A DNA stretch of 64,000 bases from Paraglaciecola sp030730205 (GCF_052119645.1 NZ_JBGQOM010000008.1:124001-188000); one strand, 5' to 3'; shown: positions 53,158-63,042, counted from the first letter of the stretch. Notes: generated by a model from the letters alone, not told the origin. Program-made: numbers and translations.

Positions 53158-54045
53158 CTACAAGTCATTTTCATAAAACTTTCCCATGGTCACTCTGGGC
53201 AAACCATTAAAATCACTCACCGACCGTATTTCGACGTAAGCATTTGATTCAAAAATATTTCTTATTTTTTCATCTTGCTCAAAACCATGCTCAATGACTA
53301 ACCATCCAGCTCCAGCCAGAAAGCCTTTCGCTTGTCCAACAATAAATCGAATATCATCCAATCCATCAGCGCCAGATATCAGGGCACTTAGAGGTTCAAA
53401 GCGAACATCGCCTTGTTGTAAATAGGGACTGTTATCTTCTACATAAGGAGGGTTGGTTACGATCAAATCGAAACGTTGTTTGTCTAGCTTACTAAACCAG
53501 TCGCTTTGCATAAAACGAACTGAATCAAGTTGGTTTTCTGTGGCATTCTGTTTTGCTAGTTTAACAGCGTCATGACTTTTATCGATACCGATGACTTGCC
53601 AGTGTGATTTTTCACTCGCTAAGGCTAAAGCGATTGCGCCCGTTCCTGTACCTAAATCAAGTACCTTAGCCTTATCTGGCAAGCCAAGCTCAAGGGCAGA
53701 TTCAACCAGTAATTCGGTTTCCGGGCGCGGGATCAATGTGGCTTCAGATACCCTCAAACGCAAGGTCCAAAAATCACGATAACCAATTAAATAGGCAATG
53801 GGGTGACCTTGGCAGCGCTGCTGAATGAGCTCAGTAAATTGAATAACTTGTTCAGGTTCCAGTGTTTTTTCTGGCCAAGTATGCAAATAACTCGTGTCGC
53901 GCTGTAAGCAATGGCAGAGTAGAATTTTAGCGTCAAGCAGTGCCGTATCATTTGCTGCTTCCGCGGATAAAATCAAGCTTGCCGCCCACTTGAGTTGAGC
54001 GGCAATCGACGTGTCTTCAGATGTTGAAGATAGGGCTTTATTCAT
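53158..54045 (-). CDS. prmC: Peptide chain release factor N5-glutamine methyltransferase PrmC
   Basis: 295 aa from the ATG at 54045, which overlaps the end of prfA by eight bases (ATGAATAAA); an in-frame ATG at 54096 would reach far into prfA and lacks support. Motifs are PIAYLIGYRDFW, TLIPRPETELLVE, VLDLGTGTGAIAL and the catalytic NPPY in IVTNPPYVED. It methylates the Gln of the GGQ motif in RF1 and RF2. Translational coupling to its substrate's gene is classical. Confidence 0.95.
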   Translation of the reverse strand: MNKALSSTSEDTSIAAQLKWAASLILSAEAANDTALLDAKILLCHCLQRDTSYLHTWPEKTLEPEQVIQFTELIQQRCQGHPIAYLIGYRDFWTLRLRVSEATLIPRPETELLVESALELGLPDKAKVLDLGTGTGAIALALASEKSHWQVIGIDKSHDAVKLAKQNATENQLDSVRFMQSDWFSKLDKQRFDLIVTNPPYVEDNSPYLQQGDVRFEPLSALISGADGLDDIRFIVGQAKGFLAGAGWLVIEHGFEQDEKIRNIFESNAYVEIRSVSDFNGLPRVTMGKFYENDL

Positions 54046-55123
54046 CCGACAAAGAGGCAAGTAAATCAGCTTGGTACTCTTGGCGAATAGGCTCAATAAG
54101 TAAGTCTAATTCACCCGCTATGACTTCATCTAAGCGGTACAAGGTTAAGTTAATTCGGTGGTCTGATACTCTGCCCTGAGGAAAATTATAGGTTCGTATC
54201 CGTTCAGACCGGTCGCCACTGGCAACCAGACTACGACGGGTCGAGGTTTCTTCCGCTTTACGTTTCTCTTCTTCCAGCTGATTCAAGCGGGACTGCAGTA
54301 CCGCCATGGCCTTTGCTCGGTTTTTATGCTGTGAACGCTCATCCTGACACTCAACGATTAAGCCACTAGGAATGTGAGTAATACGAATCGCCGAATCGGT
54401 CTTGTTAACGTGCTGTCCACCGGCGCCCGAGGCACGAAAAGTATCGACTTTCAAATCAGCTTTGTTGATTTCAATCGCTTCAGACTCTGGCACTTCTGGC
54501 ATCACGACCACTGTACAGGCTGATGTATGTATACGGCCTTGCGACTCTGTTTCTGGCACTCGTTGTACGCGATGACCGCCCGATTCAAATTTCAAGATCC
54601 CGTAAACACCCTCACCCATTACGTTCACAATGATCTCTTTGTATCCGCCATGTTCACCTTCATTGCAGGTTACCAGCTCAACCTTCCAACGCTGAGATTC
54701 AGCATAACGAGAATACATTCTGAACAAATCACCGGCAAATATTGCCGCTTCATCACCACCTGCTCCGGCACGGATTTCTAAAAAACAGTTATTGTCATCA
54801 TTAGGATCTTTTGGCAAAAGCAGTATTTGTAAGGTTTGAGTGAATTCCTCGATACGTTTCTTAGAGTCTTTGTACTCTTCTTGCGCCATTTCACGCATTT
54901 CCGCGTCGTTTTCTTCCATCATTTCTTGGGCCGAAACCAGATCTTGTTGAGCAACTTGAAATTCACGGAAACATTTCACCACGTCTTCTAACTGAGCATA
55001 TTCTTTCGTTAGGGCGCGATATTTTTCTTGATCCGAGGTAACCGAAGCTTCGCTCAATAACGCTTGAACTTCTTCAAATCGCTCAGTTAAGGTTTCTAAT
55101 TTGCGTTGTACCGATACTTTCAT
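54038..55123 (-). CDS. prfA: Peptide chain release factor 1
   Basis: 361 aa. RF1 recognition is through the PxT-type codon-recognition loop in domain 2 and the GGQ motif in RASGAGGQHVNKTDSA (about residues 235-237), which triggers peptide release at UAA and UAG. RITHIPSGLIVECQDERSQHKN is highly conserved. Downstream prmC overlaps it by eight bases, and hemA lies 78 bp upstream, the standard hemA-prfA-prmC order. Confidence 0.97.
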   Translation of the reverse strand: MKVSVQRKLETLTERFEEVQALLSEASVTSDQEKYRALTKEYAQLEDVVKCFREFQVAQQDLVSAQEMMEENDAEMREMAQEEYKDSKKRIEEFTQTLQILLLPKDPNDDNNCFLEIRAGAGGDEAAIFAGDLFRMYSRYAESQRWKVELVTCNEGEHGGYKEIIVNVMGEGVYGILKFESGGHRVQRVPETESQGRIHTSACTVVVMPEVPESEAIEINKADLKVDTFRASGAGGQHVNKTDSAIRITHIPSGLIVECQDERSQHKNRAKAMAVLQSRLNQLEEEKRKAEETSTRRSLVASGDRSERIRTYNFPQGRVSDHRINLTLYRLDEVIAGELDLLIEPIRQEYQADLLASLSDE

Positions 55124-55201
55124 GTTGTTCCTATATACGCGCCATATGGGCTCGTGATGCTGCTATTTATATGTCTAATTAACCCGTTACACAAATAGAG
55201 G

Positions 55202-56467
55202 TTAAGATTGATTGTTGGTTTCGAGCCCGAGGGCGTCTTTCAGAATTTCTATCATGCCGTCATCTTGCTCGTTTGCAGCTTTTTTTAAGGCTTTGGTCGG
55301 GGCATGAATAAGACTATTAGTGAGTTTGTTCGCTAGCTCAACCAATACCATTGAGGCGTCTTTACCATCAGCCAGTTGATTTAGCGCTCGCCCTACTAGC
55401 TGATCTTTTTGAGCGATGCTTTGATCTCTGAAATTTTTAAGTACATCAATTGAGCGCTGACTTTGTTTCCACTGCAAATATTGCTGGGCTTGTAACAGGA
55501 TCATTCCATCAGCTTGCAGCGCCGCGTCATGACGATTTGCCAAGTTTTTTTCGACTATTTGCTGCAAATCATCCACTGTATACAAATAGGCATCATCCAA
55601 CTGCCCAACTTCAGCTTCTATATCTCGCGGGACGGCCAAATCCACCAAAAACATCGGTTTATGTCTGCGCTCTTTTAAAGCACTTTCGACCAAACCCTTG
55701 CCCAAAATGGGCAGCTGGCTGGCTGTTGAACTAATAACAATATCGGCTTCTTTAAGATGCTGAGGTATTTGCGCCAAGGTAAGTACTCTTGCCCCTAAAG
55801 GTTTGGCAATACTCTCTGCACGGGCCAAAGTACGGTTGGCAACAGTCAAAGACTTTACGTTTTGCTCTGCTAAATGTTTGGCCACCAATTCAATGGTTTC
55901 TCCGGCACCGATGAGTAATACACGACTGTTTTCTAATGAAGAAAAAATATGTTTTGCCAGTTGCACTGAAGCATAAGCCACCGAGACAGCGTTAGCACCA
56001 ATATCGGTTTCAGTGCGAACTTTTTTTGCAACCGCAAATGTATGCTGAAACAAACGTTCAAAATTACTGCTGATGACACCGGAGTTTTTGGCATCAATAT
56101 AGGCTTGTTTAATTTGCCCTAAAATTTGTGGTTCACCTAACATCAACGAATCTAAGCCGCTTGCCACCCGCATAATATGTATCACGGCGTCTTGGTGTTC
56201 ATGAAAATAACTATTTTTAGTTAAAAATGCTGCGTCCACCTTGTGGAAATCCGCTAACCAGTTAATTAAGCCTTGTTTCTCGCCATTTTCTATCTTTGCG
56301 TATATTTCAGTCCGATTGCAGGTTGAGACAATCACCGCTTCTTGGGCACCAGTAGTGGTACTCAAAGAGGCCAGTGCACTGACGATAGCATCGGGAGAAA
56401 ACGCAATTTTTTCTCGCAACTCTACTGGCGCTGTTTTGTGATTTATTCCGAAGGCAATTAAGGTCAT
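55202..56467 (-). CDS. hemA: Glutamyl-tRNA reductase HemA
   Basis: 421 aa from the ATG at 56467 (MTLIAFGINHKTAPVELRE), which matches the E. coli start; an upstream in-frame ATG at 56527 would add 20 non-conserved residues. The catalytic Cys50 in VIVSTCNRTEIY and the GLDSLMLGEPQILGQIKQAY motif are present, then the Rossmann motif VLLIGAGETIELVAKHL. It makes glutamate-1-semialdehyde, the first step of haem synthesis. It is divergent from lolB across about 130 bp. Confidence 0.96.
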   Translation of the reverse strand: MTLIAFGINHKTAPVELREKIAFSPDAIVSALASLSTTTGAQEAVIVSTCNRTEIYAKIENGEKQGLINWLADFHKVDAAFLTKNSYFHEHQDAVIHIMRVASGLDSLMLGEPQILGQIKQAYIDAKNSGVISSNFERLFQHTFAVAKKVRTETDIGANAVSVAYASVQLAKHIFSSLENSRVLLIGAGETIELVAKHLAEQNVKSLTVANRTLARAESIAKPLGARVLTLAQIPQHLKEADIVISSTASQLPILGKGLVESALKERRHKPMFLVDLAVPRDIEAEVGQLDDAYLYTVDDLQQIVEKNLANRHDAALQADGMILLQAQQYLQWKQSQRSIDVLKNFRDQSIAQKDQLVGRALNQLADGKDASMVLVELANKLTNSLIHAPTKALKKAANEQDDGMIEILKDALGLETNNQS

Positions 56468-56600
56468 GCAGAGTATAGTGCGCTTACAACATTGGGTTAA
56501 ACTGATTGAGGGCGGCATTGTACGCAAAAGGTAAAACTATTGAAAGTAAACTGCGTTTTATGTTCCCATAGACTTACTTAATTTCCAGCAGAATATTCCT

Positions 56601-57227
56601 GTGGCTCGTAATTCTCGTCTATTTATTGTTCGTTTTCGTAACATCGTGTTATTGATCCTCAGTTTCACTGTGGTGAGTTGTGCCTCGCCTCCCCCTTCAA
56701 ATGTGGAGCTGAACAGTAATCAACATCAGATGCAACTCGCACAACTGCAACATTGGCAAATAAAAGGCAAATTTGGCTTTAAGAGTCCAGATGAAAAACA
56801 AAGTGCCAGTTTATCCTGGTTACAAAAACAACAAGACTACCAATTGTCGCTCAACACCATCTTGGGCACGTCTATTTTGTCGCTGCAAGGTAACTCATCT
56901 TGGGTTACCTTAGTAGCTGATGACACAACCTATCAAGGCAGCAGTGCCAGTGAACTGATCCAGCAAATTACCGGTTGGACTCTACCAATTGAACAGCTCC
57001 CCACATGGATAAAAGGACAAAGTGTCAAGACTGATAAGGTAATATTGAGCGAACAAGGCTGGATAGCAGAATTGCAGCCCCGATGCACAACATGCCGAGG
57101 CTGGCAACTGAGCTATTCAGATTATGAACAAGTAAAGGGGATTTGGTTGCCCCATAAAATCCGCTTAGAACATAAAGTAAACAAGGTTCAAGTCACCATT
57201 AAGGTTAATTCATGGACAATACACTGA
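56601..57227 (+). CDS. lolB: Outer-membrane lipoprotein receptor LolB
   Basis: 208 aa with GTG start. The lipobox VVSC (Cys27) anchors the protein in the outer membrane. The mature part has WQIKGKFGFKSPDEKQSASLSW and LNTILGTSILSLQGN, then a hydrophobic-pocket beta sheet, the LolB fold. It receives lipoproteins from LolA and inserts them in the outer membrane. ispE overlaps its 3' end by 16 bp. Confidence 0.93.
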   Translation: MARNSRLFIVRFRNIVLLILSFTVVSCASPPPSNVELNSNQHQMQLAQLQHWQIKGKFGFKSPDEKQSASLSWLQKQQDYQLSLNTILGTSILSLQGNSSWVTLVADDTTYQGSSASELIQQITGWTLPIEQLPTWIKGQSVKTDKVILSEQGWIAELQPRCTTCRGWQLSYSDYEQVKGIWLPHKIRLEHKVNKVQVTIKVNSWTIH

Positions 57228-58105
57228 GTTTTGACCGCAATGTTTGGTGGCCAAGTCCAGCCAAACTTAATTTGTTTTTACACATAAATGGCCGCTATCC
57301 CAATGGTTATCACCAATTGCAAAGCGTCTTTCAATTACTGGATTTTGGCGATGAACTGGCCTTCGAGCTAAACCCTGAAGGTAGCATTCATCTTGGTACG
57401 CCCATTGACGGTGTTGCCCATGATGATAATTTAATTGTAAAGGCAGCCATGCTGTTACGTAAAGAAATCATAACAAGGCAAAGACCACAAACCTCTTCAC
57501 CATTAGGCTGCAATATCTCTTTAAAAAAACGCCTACCAATGGGCGGCGGTATTGGCGGAGGCTCATCTAATGCAGCGACAGCCTTAGTGGTATTAAATCA
57601 ATTGTGGCAAGGGAATTTGAGTCTTACTGAACTAGCAGGTCTTGGTTTAAGCCTTGGGGCAGATGTCCCCATTTTTGTGCATGGTTTTACCGCATTTGCC
57701 GAAGGTGTAGGCGAAGTGCTCGAGCCCTTTTATATCGAACCGACCACGTATTTGGTGGTTTTCCCTGATTGCCATGTCTCTACTCAACAGATATTCACCC
57801 ATCCCAATTTGCCTCGGAATACCCCAAAAATTGCAGCAGCTGATTATCATTTCAACAATACTCACAATGATTGCCAACAATTGGTCAGTGAACTCTACCC
57901 GAATGTTGCAAATACATTACGCTGGTTGTTAGAATACGCGCCGTCGAGAATGACGGGAACAGGCTCTTGTGTTTTTTCAACGTTTCATAACCCATCTGAA
58001 GCCGAAAGAGTACAAAAGTTGTTGCCTACAGGTTCGATTAGTTTTATTGCTAAAGGCGTTAACCGGTCTCCTTTGCACCAACAGTTAACTACTTTTTCAA
58101 ATTAA
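57212..58105 (+). CDS. ispE: 4-diphosphocytidyl-2-C-methyl-D-erythritol kinase IspE
   Basis: 297 aa. The GHMP kinase motif LPMGGGIGGGSSNAATAL (about residue 109 on), the N-terminal WPSPAKLNLFLHI and the C-terminal MTGTGSCVF are diagnostic. It phosphorylates an intermediate of the methylerythritol isoprenoid pathway. It starts inside lolB. A tRNA-Gln and prs follow, a common gammaproteobacterial order. Confidence 0.96.
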   Translation: MDNTLSFDRNVWWPSPAKLNLFLHINGRYPNGYHQLQSVFQLLDFGDELAFELNPEGSIHLGTPIDGVAHDDNLIVKAAMLLRKEIITRQRPQTSSPLGCNISLKKRLPMGGGIGGGSSNAATALVVLNQLWQGNLSLTELAGLGLSLGADVPIFVHGFTAFAEGVGEVLEPFYIEPTTYLVVFPDCHVSTQQIFTHPNLPRNTPKIAAADYHFNNTHNDCQQLVSELYPNVANTLRWLLEYAPSRMTGTGSCVFSTFHNPSEAERVQKLLPTGSISFIAKGVNRSPLHQQLTTFSN

Positions 58106-58146
58106 TAAGCGGTAGAACAAAATTTAAAAGTTACAATTCAGTAAAT

Positions 58147-58221
58147 TGGGGTATAGCCAAGTGGTAAGGCAGCGGGTTTTGATCCCGCCATTCGGTGGTT
58201 CAAGTCCATCTACCCCAGCCA
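58147..58221 (+). tRNA. tRNA-Gln (anticodon TTG)
   Basis: 75 nt with CCA encoded. Acceptor TGGGGTA pairs with TACCCCA. The anticodon stem GCGGG/CCCGC encloses TTTTGAT, giving TTG. It matches E. coli tRNA-Gln1 in pattern. It lies between ispE and prs and differs from the two copies at 63256 and 63370 only in the first acceptor base pair (T-A instead of A-T). Confidence 0.97.
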
Positions 58222-58252
58222 CCTTCAAACGTAATGCACTGAGGATTTTATC

Positions 58253-59200
58253 GTGCCCGATATGAAGCTTTTCGCCGGAAACGCCGTTCCAGATCTTGCT
58301 CAAAAAGTTGCAAATAGACTCTATACCAAGTTAGGCCACGCTAGCGTGGGACGTTTCAGCGATGGTGAAATAAGCGTAGAAATCCATGAGAATGTTCGTG
58401 GTGCTGACGTATTTATTATCCAGTCAACTTGCGCACCAACTAATGATAACCTAATGGAATTGATCGTCATGATTGATGCATTTAGGCGTGCATCGGCTGG
58501 TCGTATTACTGCGGTAATCCCGTATTTTGGTTATGCCCGTCAGGATCGTCGTGTACGTTCTGCTCGTGTTCCCATTACCGCTAAAGTTGTCGCCGACTTT
58601 TTATCTAACGTAGGCGTTGACCGCGTTTTAACTATCGACCTGCATGCGGAACAAATCCAAGGCTTCTTCGATGTACCTGTTGATAACGCCTTTGGAACTC
58701 CCATTTTATTAGAGCATATGCGTCAGCGTAAAATGGAAAACCCCGTTGTTGTATCACCGGATATTGGAGGTGTAGTGCGAGCTCGTGCGGTAGCTAAATT
58801 GCTGAACGATTCTGACTTAGCGATTATCGACAAACGTCGTCCAAAAGCAAACGTTGCTCAAGTTATGCACATTATCGGGGACGTACAAGATCGTGACTGC
58901 ATCATTGTTGACGATATGATCGACACAGGCGGTACCTTAGCTAAAGCGGCTGAAGCGTTAAAAGCTCATGGTGCAAAAAATGTTTATGCCTACGCCACCC
59001 ACGCTATATTTTCAGGTAATGCTGCGCAAAACTTGCGCGACTCAGTGATTGACGAAATTATCGTTACTGACAGTATTCCTTTAAGTGAGGAAATGAAAAC
59101 CGTTGGTAAAGTAAAACTACTTACCTTGTCAAATATGTTGGCTGAAGCGATTCGTCGTGTAAGTAACGAAGAATCAATTTCTGCAATGTTCGAATACTAA
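58253..59200 (+). CDS. prs: Ribose-phosphate pyrophosphokinase Prs
   Basis: 315 aa, starting at GTG as in E. coli, with PDMKLFAGNAVPDLAQK. SDGEISVEIHENVRG, YFGYARQDRRVRSA and the PRPP-binding CIIVDDMIDTGGTLAKA are highly conserved. It makes PRPP from ribose-5-phosphate and ATP for nucleotide, His and Trp synthesis. A hairpin terminator follows. Confidence 0.98.
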   Translation: MPDMKLFAGNAVPDLAQKVANRLYTKLGHASVGRFSDGEISVEIHENVRGADVFIIQSTCAPTNDNLMELIVMIDAFRRASAGRITAVIPYFGYARQDRRVRSARVPITAKVVADFLSNVGVDRVLTIDLHAEQIQGFFDVPVDNAFGTPILLEHMRQRKMENPVVVSPDIGGVVRARAVAKLLNDSDLAIIDKRRPKANVAQVMHIIGDVQDRDCIIVDDMIDTGGTLAKAAEALKAHGAKNVYAYATHAIFSGNAAQNLRDSVIDEIIVTDSIPLSEEMKTVGKVKLLTLSNMLAEAIRRVSNEESISAMFEY

Positions 59201-59220
59201 GCAAAGTATGTTTTAAATTT

Positions 59221-59250
59221 TAACCTGCGTGAGCCCATCGACGCAGGTTA
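59221..59250 (+). terminator. Intrinsic terminator after prs
   Basis: TAACCTGCGT and ACGCAGGTTA form a ten-base perfect stem around a ten-base loop, followed by TTTCTTGCTTTT. It begins 20 bp after the prs stop. Confidence 0.85.
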
Positions 59251-59505
59251 TTTCTTGCTTTTCAGTATTTGAATGCCAGCGCTACTCCCTTTAGTCGCGT
59301 TTGTTCATCACGCACCGCAAAAATCCCAGACAAAATCAGTATTCTAGCCCTAGCTAGCTTGTACCTCTGCCCACGTGGTGGTAACATTCGCCGCCCTTTT
59401 TAGGGGTCGCCGCTTATTTAAAGGCTTTTGCTTGATAAAAAGTGGTTTAATAGTAGATTTTGGTCGCAAAAATCTACACTCATTTACTTAATTGGAGTTA
59501 CCTCA

Positions 59506-60132
59506 ATGTCTGATGGAATTTTTACACTAGACGCAGAAGTCCGCAACGATCTAGGGAAAGGTGCGAGCCGCCGCCTACGTCACGCTGGAAAAGTACCTGC
59601 TGTTTTATACGGAGCTGGCCAAAAAGCCGTTTCTTTAACCCTTTCTCACAACAAAGTATTTCAGGCTCAAGAGTTTGAAGCGTTTTATTCACATGTGTTG
59701 ACCTTAAACATCGCTGGTGAAAGTGTTGAAGTATTAGTTAAAGACATGCAGCGTCACGCGTTTAGACAAATCGTTACTCACATCGACTTTTTACGTGTTG
59801 ATGCTAAGAAAGCGGTTCACACTAACATTCCTTTGCATTTCATTAATGAAAAAGAATGTAACGCTATCAAGGTATTAGGCGGTCACGCTGAAACCCACAT
59901 GGCTGATGTTGAAATTAGCTGTTTACCAGCTGATTTACCTGAGTTCATTGAAGTTGATTTAACTAATGTTGAATTAGGTCAAACTTTGCATTTAACTGAC
60001 TTAGTATTACCAAAAGGTGTTACTTTGCTTGAGTTAAACAAAGGTGAATCACATGATTTAGCCGTTGTTACGGTTAAAGCATCTAAAGGTCCTAAGGCTG
60101 ATGATGCTGAAGAAGAAGCTACAGAGGCTTAA
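59506..60132 (+). CDS. rplY: 50S ribosomal protein L25 (general stress protein Ctc form)
   Basis: 208 aa from the ATG at 59506, which has TTGGAGTT upstream and the usual L25 start; an in-frame ATG at 59428 is upstream in non-conserved sequence. The N-terminal RNA-binding domain (FTLDAEVRNDLGKGASRRLR, GKVPAVLYG) is followed by the C-terminal CTC domain. The long form binds 5S rRNA. The acidic tail (ADDAEEEATEA) is common. pth starts five bases after its stop. Confidence 0.95.
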   Translation: MSDGIFTLDAEVRNDLGKGASRRLRHAGKVPAVLYGAGQKAVSLTLSHNKVFQAQEFEAFYSHVLTLNIAGESVEVLVKDMQRHAFRQIVTHIDFLRVDAKKAVHTNIPLHFINEKECNAIKVLGGHAETHMADVEISCLPADLPEFIEVDLTNVELGQTLHLTDLVLPKGVTLLELNKGESHDLAVVTVKASKGPKADDAEEEATEA

Positions 60133-60137
60133 TCTTC

Positions 60138-60722
60138 TTGACTGATATTCAGTTAATTGTGGGCCTGGGTAATCCAGGCCCCGAATATCAACATACTCGC
60201 CACAATGCAGGCGCTTGGTTTGTCGAACAACTAGCCAAAAGTTACAACTGCCCTCTCAAATTAGAAAATAAATTTTACGGTTACACGGGTCGTATTACGA
60301 TTGGTGACCAAGATATCAAGTTGCTTATTCCCACAACCTTTATGAACAAAAGTGGACAAGCCGTTGCGGCCATGGCTAATTTCTATCGCGTTCCACTGGC
60401 AAATATGCTGGTTGCTTTTGATGAGCTCGATCTCCCGCCTGGCGTAGCAAAATTTAAAGTAGGTGGAAGTTCAAGCCAAAACGGTATTCGTGATATTGTC
60501 AGTAAATTCGCTAATCAAAAAGATTTTTTGCGCTTACGTATCGGCATTGGCCACCCTGGCGATAAAAATCGTGTTACCGGACACGTTTTAGGTAAGGCTC
60601 CAGCCTTAGAACAAACACTTATAGATGCAGCCTTAGATGAAGCCTTACGCTGCACAGAAATACTTATTAAAGACGATTTAAAAAAAGCCATGAATCGCTT
60701 ACACGCGTTCAAGGCTGAATAA
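60138..60722 (+). CDS. pth: Peptidyl-tRNA hydrolase
   Basis: 194 aa with a TTG start; GAGG lies about ten bases upstream and the N-terminus TDIQLIVGLGNPGPEYQHTRHNAG matches E. coli, with catalytic His22. NKSGQAVAAMANFY and HPGDKNRVTGHVLG are also present. It releases tRNA from stalled peptidyl-tRNA. It is coupled to rplY and followed by ychF. Confidence 0.96.
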   Translation: MTDIQLIVGLGNPGPEYQHTRHNAGAWFVEQLAKSYNCPLKLENKFYGYTGRITIGDQDIKLLIPTTFMNKSGQAVAAMANFYRVPLANMLVAFDELDLPPGVAKFKVGGSSSQNGIRDIVSKFANQKDFLRLRIGIGHPGDKNRVTGHVLGKAPALEQTLIDAALDEALRCTEILIKDDLKKAMNRLHAFKAE

Positions 60723-60791
60723 CACTATTCCAACATAACAAGATTGTTGCACTACTTAGCAACCGTTTAATTGAACAAAGAGGATTTTCAC

Positions 60792-61883
60792 ATGGGTTTT
60801 AAGTGCGGCATTGTTGGCCTTCCTAACGTAGGTAAATCAACCTTATTTAATGCGTTAACCAAAGCAGGAATCGAAGCAGCCAATTTTCCTTTTTGTACAA
60901 TTGAACCTAATACCGGCGTGGTACCTGTTCCTGACTTACGCTTAGATAAGTTATCTGAAATAGTCAAACCACAGCGTGTTATTCCTACCACAATGGAATT
61001 TGTCGATATCGCCGGTTTAGTCGAAGGTGCCTCTAAAGGTGAAGGTTTAGGCAACAAATTTTTAGCTAATATTCGCGAAACCGATGCCATTGGTCATGTT
61101 GTGCGTTGTTTCGAAAACGACAACATCGTGCACGTTTCTGGAAAAGTTAGCCCTAAAGATGATATCGATGTCATTAATACCGAACTTGCTTTAGCCGATT
61201 TAGAAACTGCTGAAAAAGCCATCTTTCGTGTTGCTAAACGCGCTAAAAGCGGTGACCAAGATGCAAAATATGAATTAACCGTGTTAGAAAAAATCAAACC
61301 TCATTTAGATGAAGGTCATTTGTTGCGGTCACTTACTCTTGAGAAAGAAGAACTAAAAGCAATCGCTTACATGAACTTTCTAACGCTTAAACCCACCATG
61401 TATATTGCTAACGTGAATGATGATGGCTTTGAAAATAATCCATTTTTAGACCAAGTACGAGAAATTGCTGCCAAAGAAAATGCCGTAGTCGTCGCAGTAT
61501 GCGCCGAAATGGAGTCTGAAATTGGCAGTTTAGACGACGAGGAGCGCGCGGAATTTATGGCGGACATGGGTTTAGAAGAGCCTGGCCTAAATCGTGTTAT
61601 CCGTTGTGGCTATGAATTATTAGCTTTAAACACCTATTTTACTGCTGGGGTAAAAGAAGTCCGTGCTTGGACTTACCCGGCGGGCTCAACCGCACCGCAA
61701 ACCGCTGGTGTGATTCACTCTGACTTTGAAAAAGGTTTTATTCGAGCTGAAGTCATTGGTTACGATAACTTTGTCGAATTTAAAGGTGAGCAAGGAGCAA
61801 AAGACGCAGGTAAATGGCGTTTAGAAGGTAAAGAGTATATTGTCAAAGACGGTGATGTGATCCACTTTAGATTTAATGTCTAA
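60792..61883 (+). CDS. ychF: Ribosome-associated Obg-like ATPase YchF
   Basis: 363 aa, identical in length to E. coli, from the ATG at 60792 with AGAGGA upstream; an ATG at 60771 would add seven residues. G1 GLPNVGKSTLFNAL, G3 DIAGLVEGASKGEGLG, NVND as the altered G4 and the C-terminal TGS-like domain (RAWTYPAGSTAPQTAGVIH) are all seen. The enzyme prefers ATP. Its exact role in translation and stress is unsettled. A terminator follows. Confidence 0.97.
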   Translation: MGFKCGIVGLPNVGKSTLFNALTKAGIEAANFPFCTIEPNTGVVPVPDLRLDKLSEIVKPQRVIPTTMEFVDIAGLVEGASKGEGLGNKFLANIRETDAIGHVVRCFENDNIVHVSGKVSPKDDIDVINTELALADLETAEKAIFRVAKRAKSGDQDAKYELTVLEKIKPHLDEGHLLRSLTLEKEELKAIAYMNFLTLKPTMYIANVNDDGFENNPFLDQVREIAAKENAVVVAVCAEMESEIGSLDDEERAEFMADMGLEEPGLNRVIRCGYELLALNTYFTAGVKEVRAWTYPAGSTAPQTAGVIHSDFEKGFIRAEVIGYDNFVEFKGEQGAKDAGKWRLEGKEYIVKDGDVIHFRFNV

Positions 61884-61898
61884 TTATTGTATTTAAAC

Positions 61899-61924
61899 AG
61901 CCCGCCCAGTTAGCGGGCTTTTTT
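61899..61924 (+). terminator. Intrinsic terminator after ychF
   Basis: AGCCCGC and GCGGGCT form a seven-base stem around CCAGTTA, followed by a run of T residues. It begins 15 bp past the stop. Confidence 0.9.
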
Positions 61925-61931
61925 ATGGCTC

Positions 61932-62816
61932 TTAGTCATTAAATAAGCGCATCGGAAAGTGCGTCAACTGTTTTATATCCATATGTAAACCGTATTTTGC
62001 ATAAATGGGTTCAATCAAACTATGTTCATGCATGTATAACCATGCTTGGTTAAGTGCCTGTCTTATGTCATTTGAAACATAACGATAACTCACTCCCCAA
62101 TAGACAGGACTACCTTGTAAGCTAAATCTGATGCCATAGTCGCTGTTTAACGCTGTATTAGACATCAATAAATGCTGAGCTGACATTTCGTCGAAAAACA
62201 TTCCCGCTAAACGGCCACGTTGTAGCATCGCAATTCTGTCTCGATTATTTCTGATATCCACTAATTTTATATTAACTAATTCGTTGTTTAGCACATACTC
62301 ATCGAACTTTTCACCGTATTTGTCGCCCCTGGTTAACCCTATTTCACCATTAAATTTTGCCAAGGAACCAGGCTCCTTGACTTCTTTGCTCACTTGATTG
62401 TTGGCAATGAAAGCGATTTTTTCAATATGATGAGGGCCCATAAATTGAGCATATTTGGCCCGTTCAGGGGTGTATGTAAAATGTGAGATCAATTGTATTT
62501 CGCCCGACTCCAGTAATTTGACGGATCTGGCCCAAGGAAGCTCTATAATAATTAGCTCACACCCAGCTCTTTTTACCCATTCTTTTGCTAGATCAACCGT
62601 AACACCCTGCCAGTTTTGCCCTTCCCTTTTGCTGTGATAAGGCGGAAAGTCGCTTGAGAGGCCAAGACTTAATTCACAGGCACTGGATACCTTAGTGATA
62701 AACAAAAAGCAAAATACAACAAATACGCCTTTATCTAGCGTTAAATAATGACGAATCAAAATAGTCTTTTTCCTAATTAATTGTAGTAAAAGTAGAAGAA
62801 GGAATATAAATACCAT
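61932..62816 (-). CDS. Periplasmic solute-binding protein family 3-like
   Basis: 294 aa as an open frame from the ATG at 62816. A TTG at 62759 is a possible alternative start: AGGA lies 11 bases upstream and the hydrophobic segment FVVFCFLFITKVSSA then reads as a normal signal peptide. The mature part has LGLSSDFPPYHS, GVTVDLAKEWVKRAG and ELPWARSVKLLESGEIQLI, then PERAKYAQFMGP, typical of SBP_bac_3 proteins in Alteromonadales. No ABC permease or sensor gene adjoins it, so it is orphan here; the ligand may be an amino acid or similar polar molecule. Confidence 0.75.
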   Translation of the reverse strand: MVFIFLLLLLLQLIRKKTILIRHYLTLDKGVFVVFCFLFITKVSSACELSLGLSSDFPPYHSKREGQNWQGVTVDLAKEWVKRAGCELIIIELPWARSVKLLESGEIQLISHFTYTPERAKYAQFMGPHHIEKIAFIANNQVSKEVKEPGSLAKFNGEIGLTRGDKYGEKFDEYVLNNELVNIKLVDIRNNRDRIAMLQRGRLAGMFFDEMSAQHLLMSNTALNSDYGIRFSLQGSPVYWGVSYRYVSNDIRQALNQAWLYMHEHSLIEPIYAKYGLHMDIKQLTHFPMRLFND

Positions 62817-62982
62817 AAAAACTGAAAAATACGAGCAACAGTTTACTGCTTCATAGACAGTCGTTCGGAAATAGTTATCAAATAATTTCTCCTCATTGGG
62901 ACAAAAATTCTTGAATATCGGAGAAAAAATAACAACTTTGTTTAGTAACTAATCAATCAATAACAATCTTCCAAAAAAACGG

Positions 62983-63010
62983 TTGACGACCCTAATTCAG
63001 ATGGCATAAT
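62983..63010 (+). promoter_or_regulatory. Sigma-70 promoter of the tRNA operon
   Basis: TTGACG (62983-62988) and CATAAT (63005-63010) are separated by 16 bp and followed by the GC-rich discriminator ACGCGCC, as in stringently controlled stable-RNA promoters. tRNA-Met starts 32 bp downstream. Confidence 0.8.
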
Positions 63011-63042
63011 ACGCGCCACTTCGGGAACGGAGTGAGATAGTT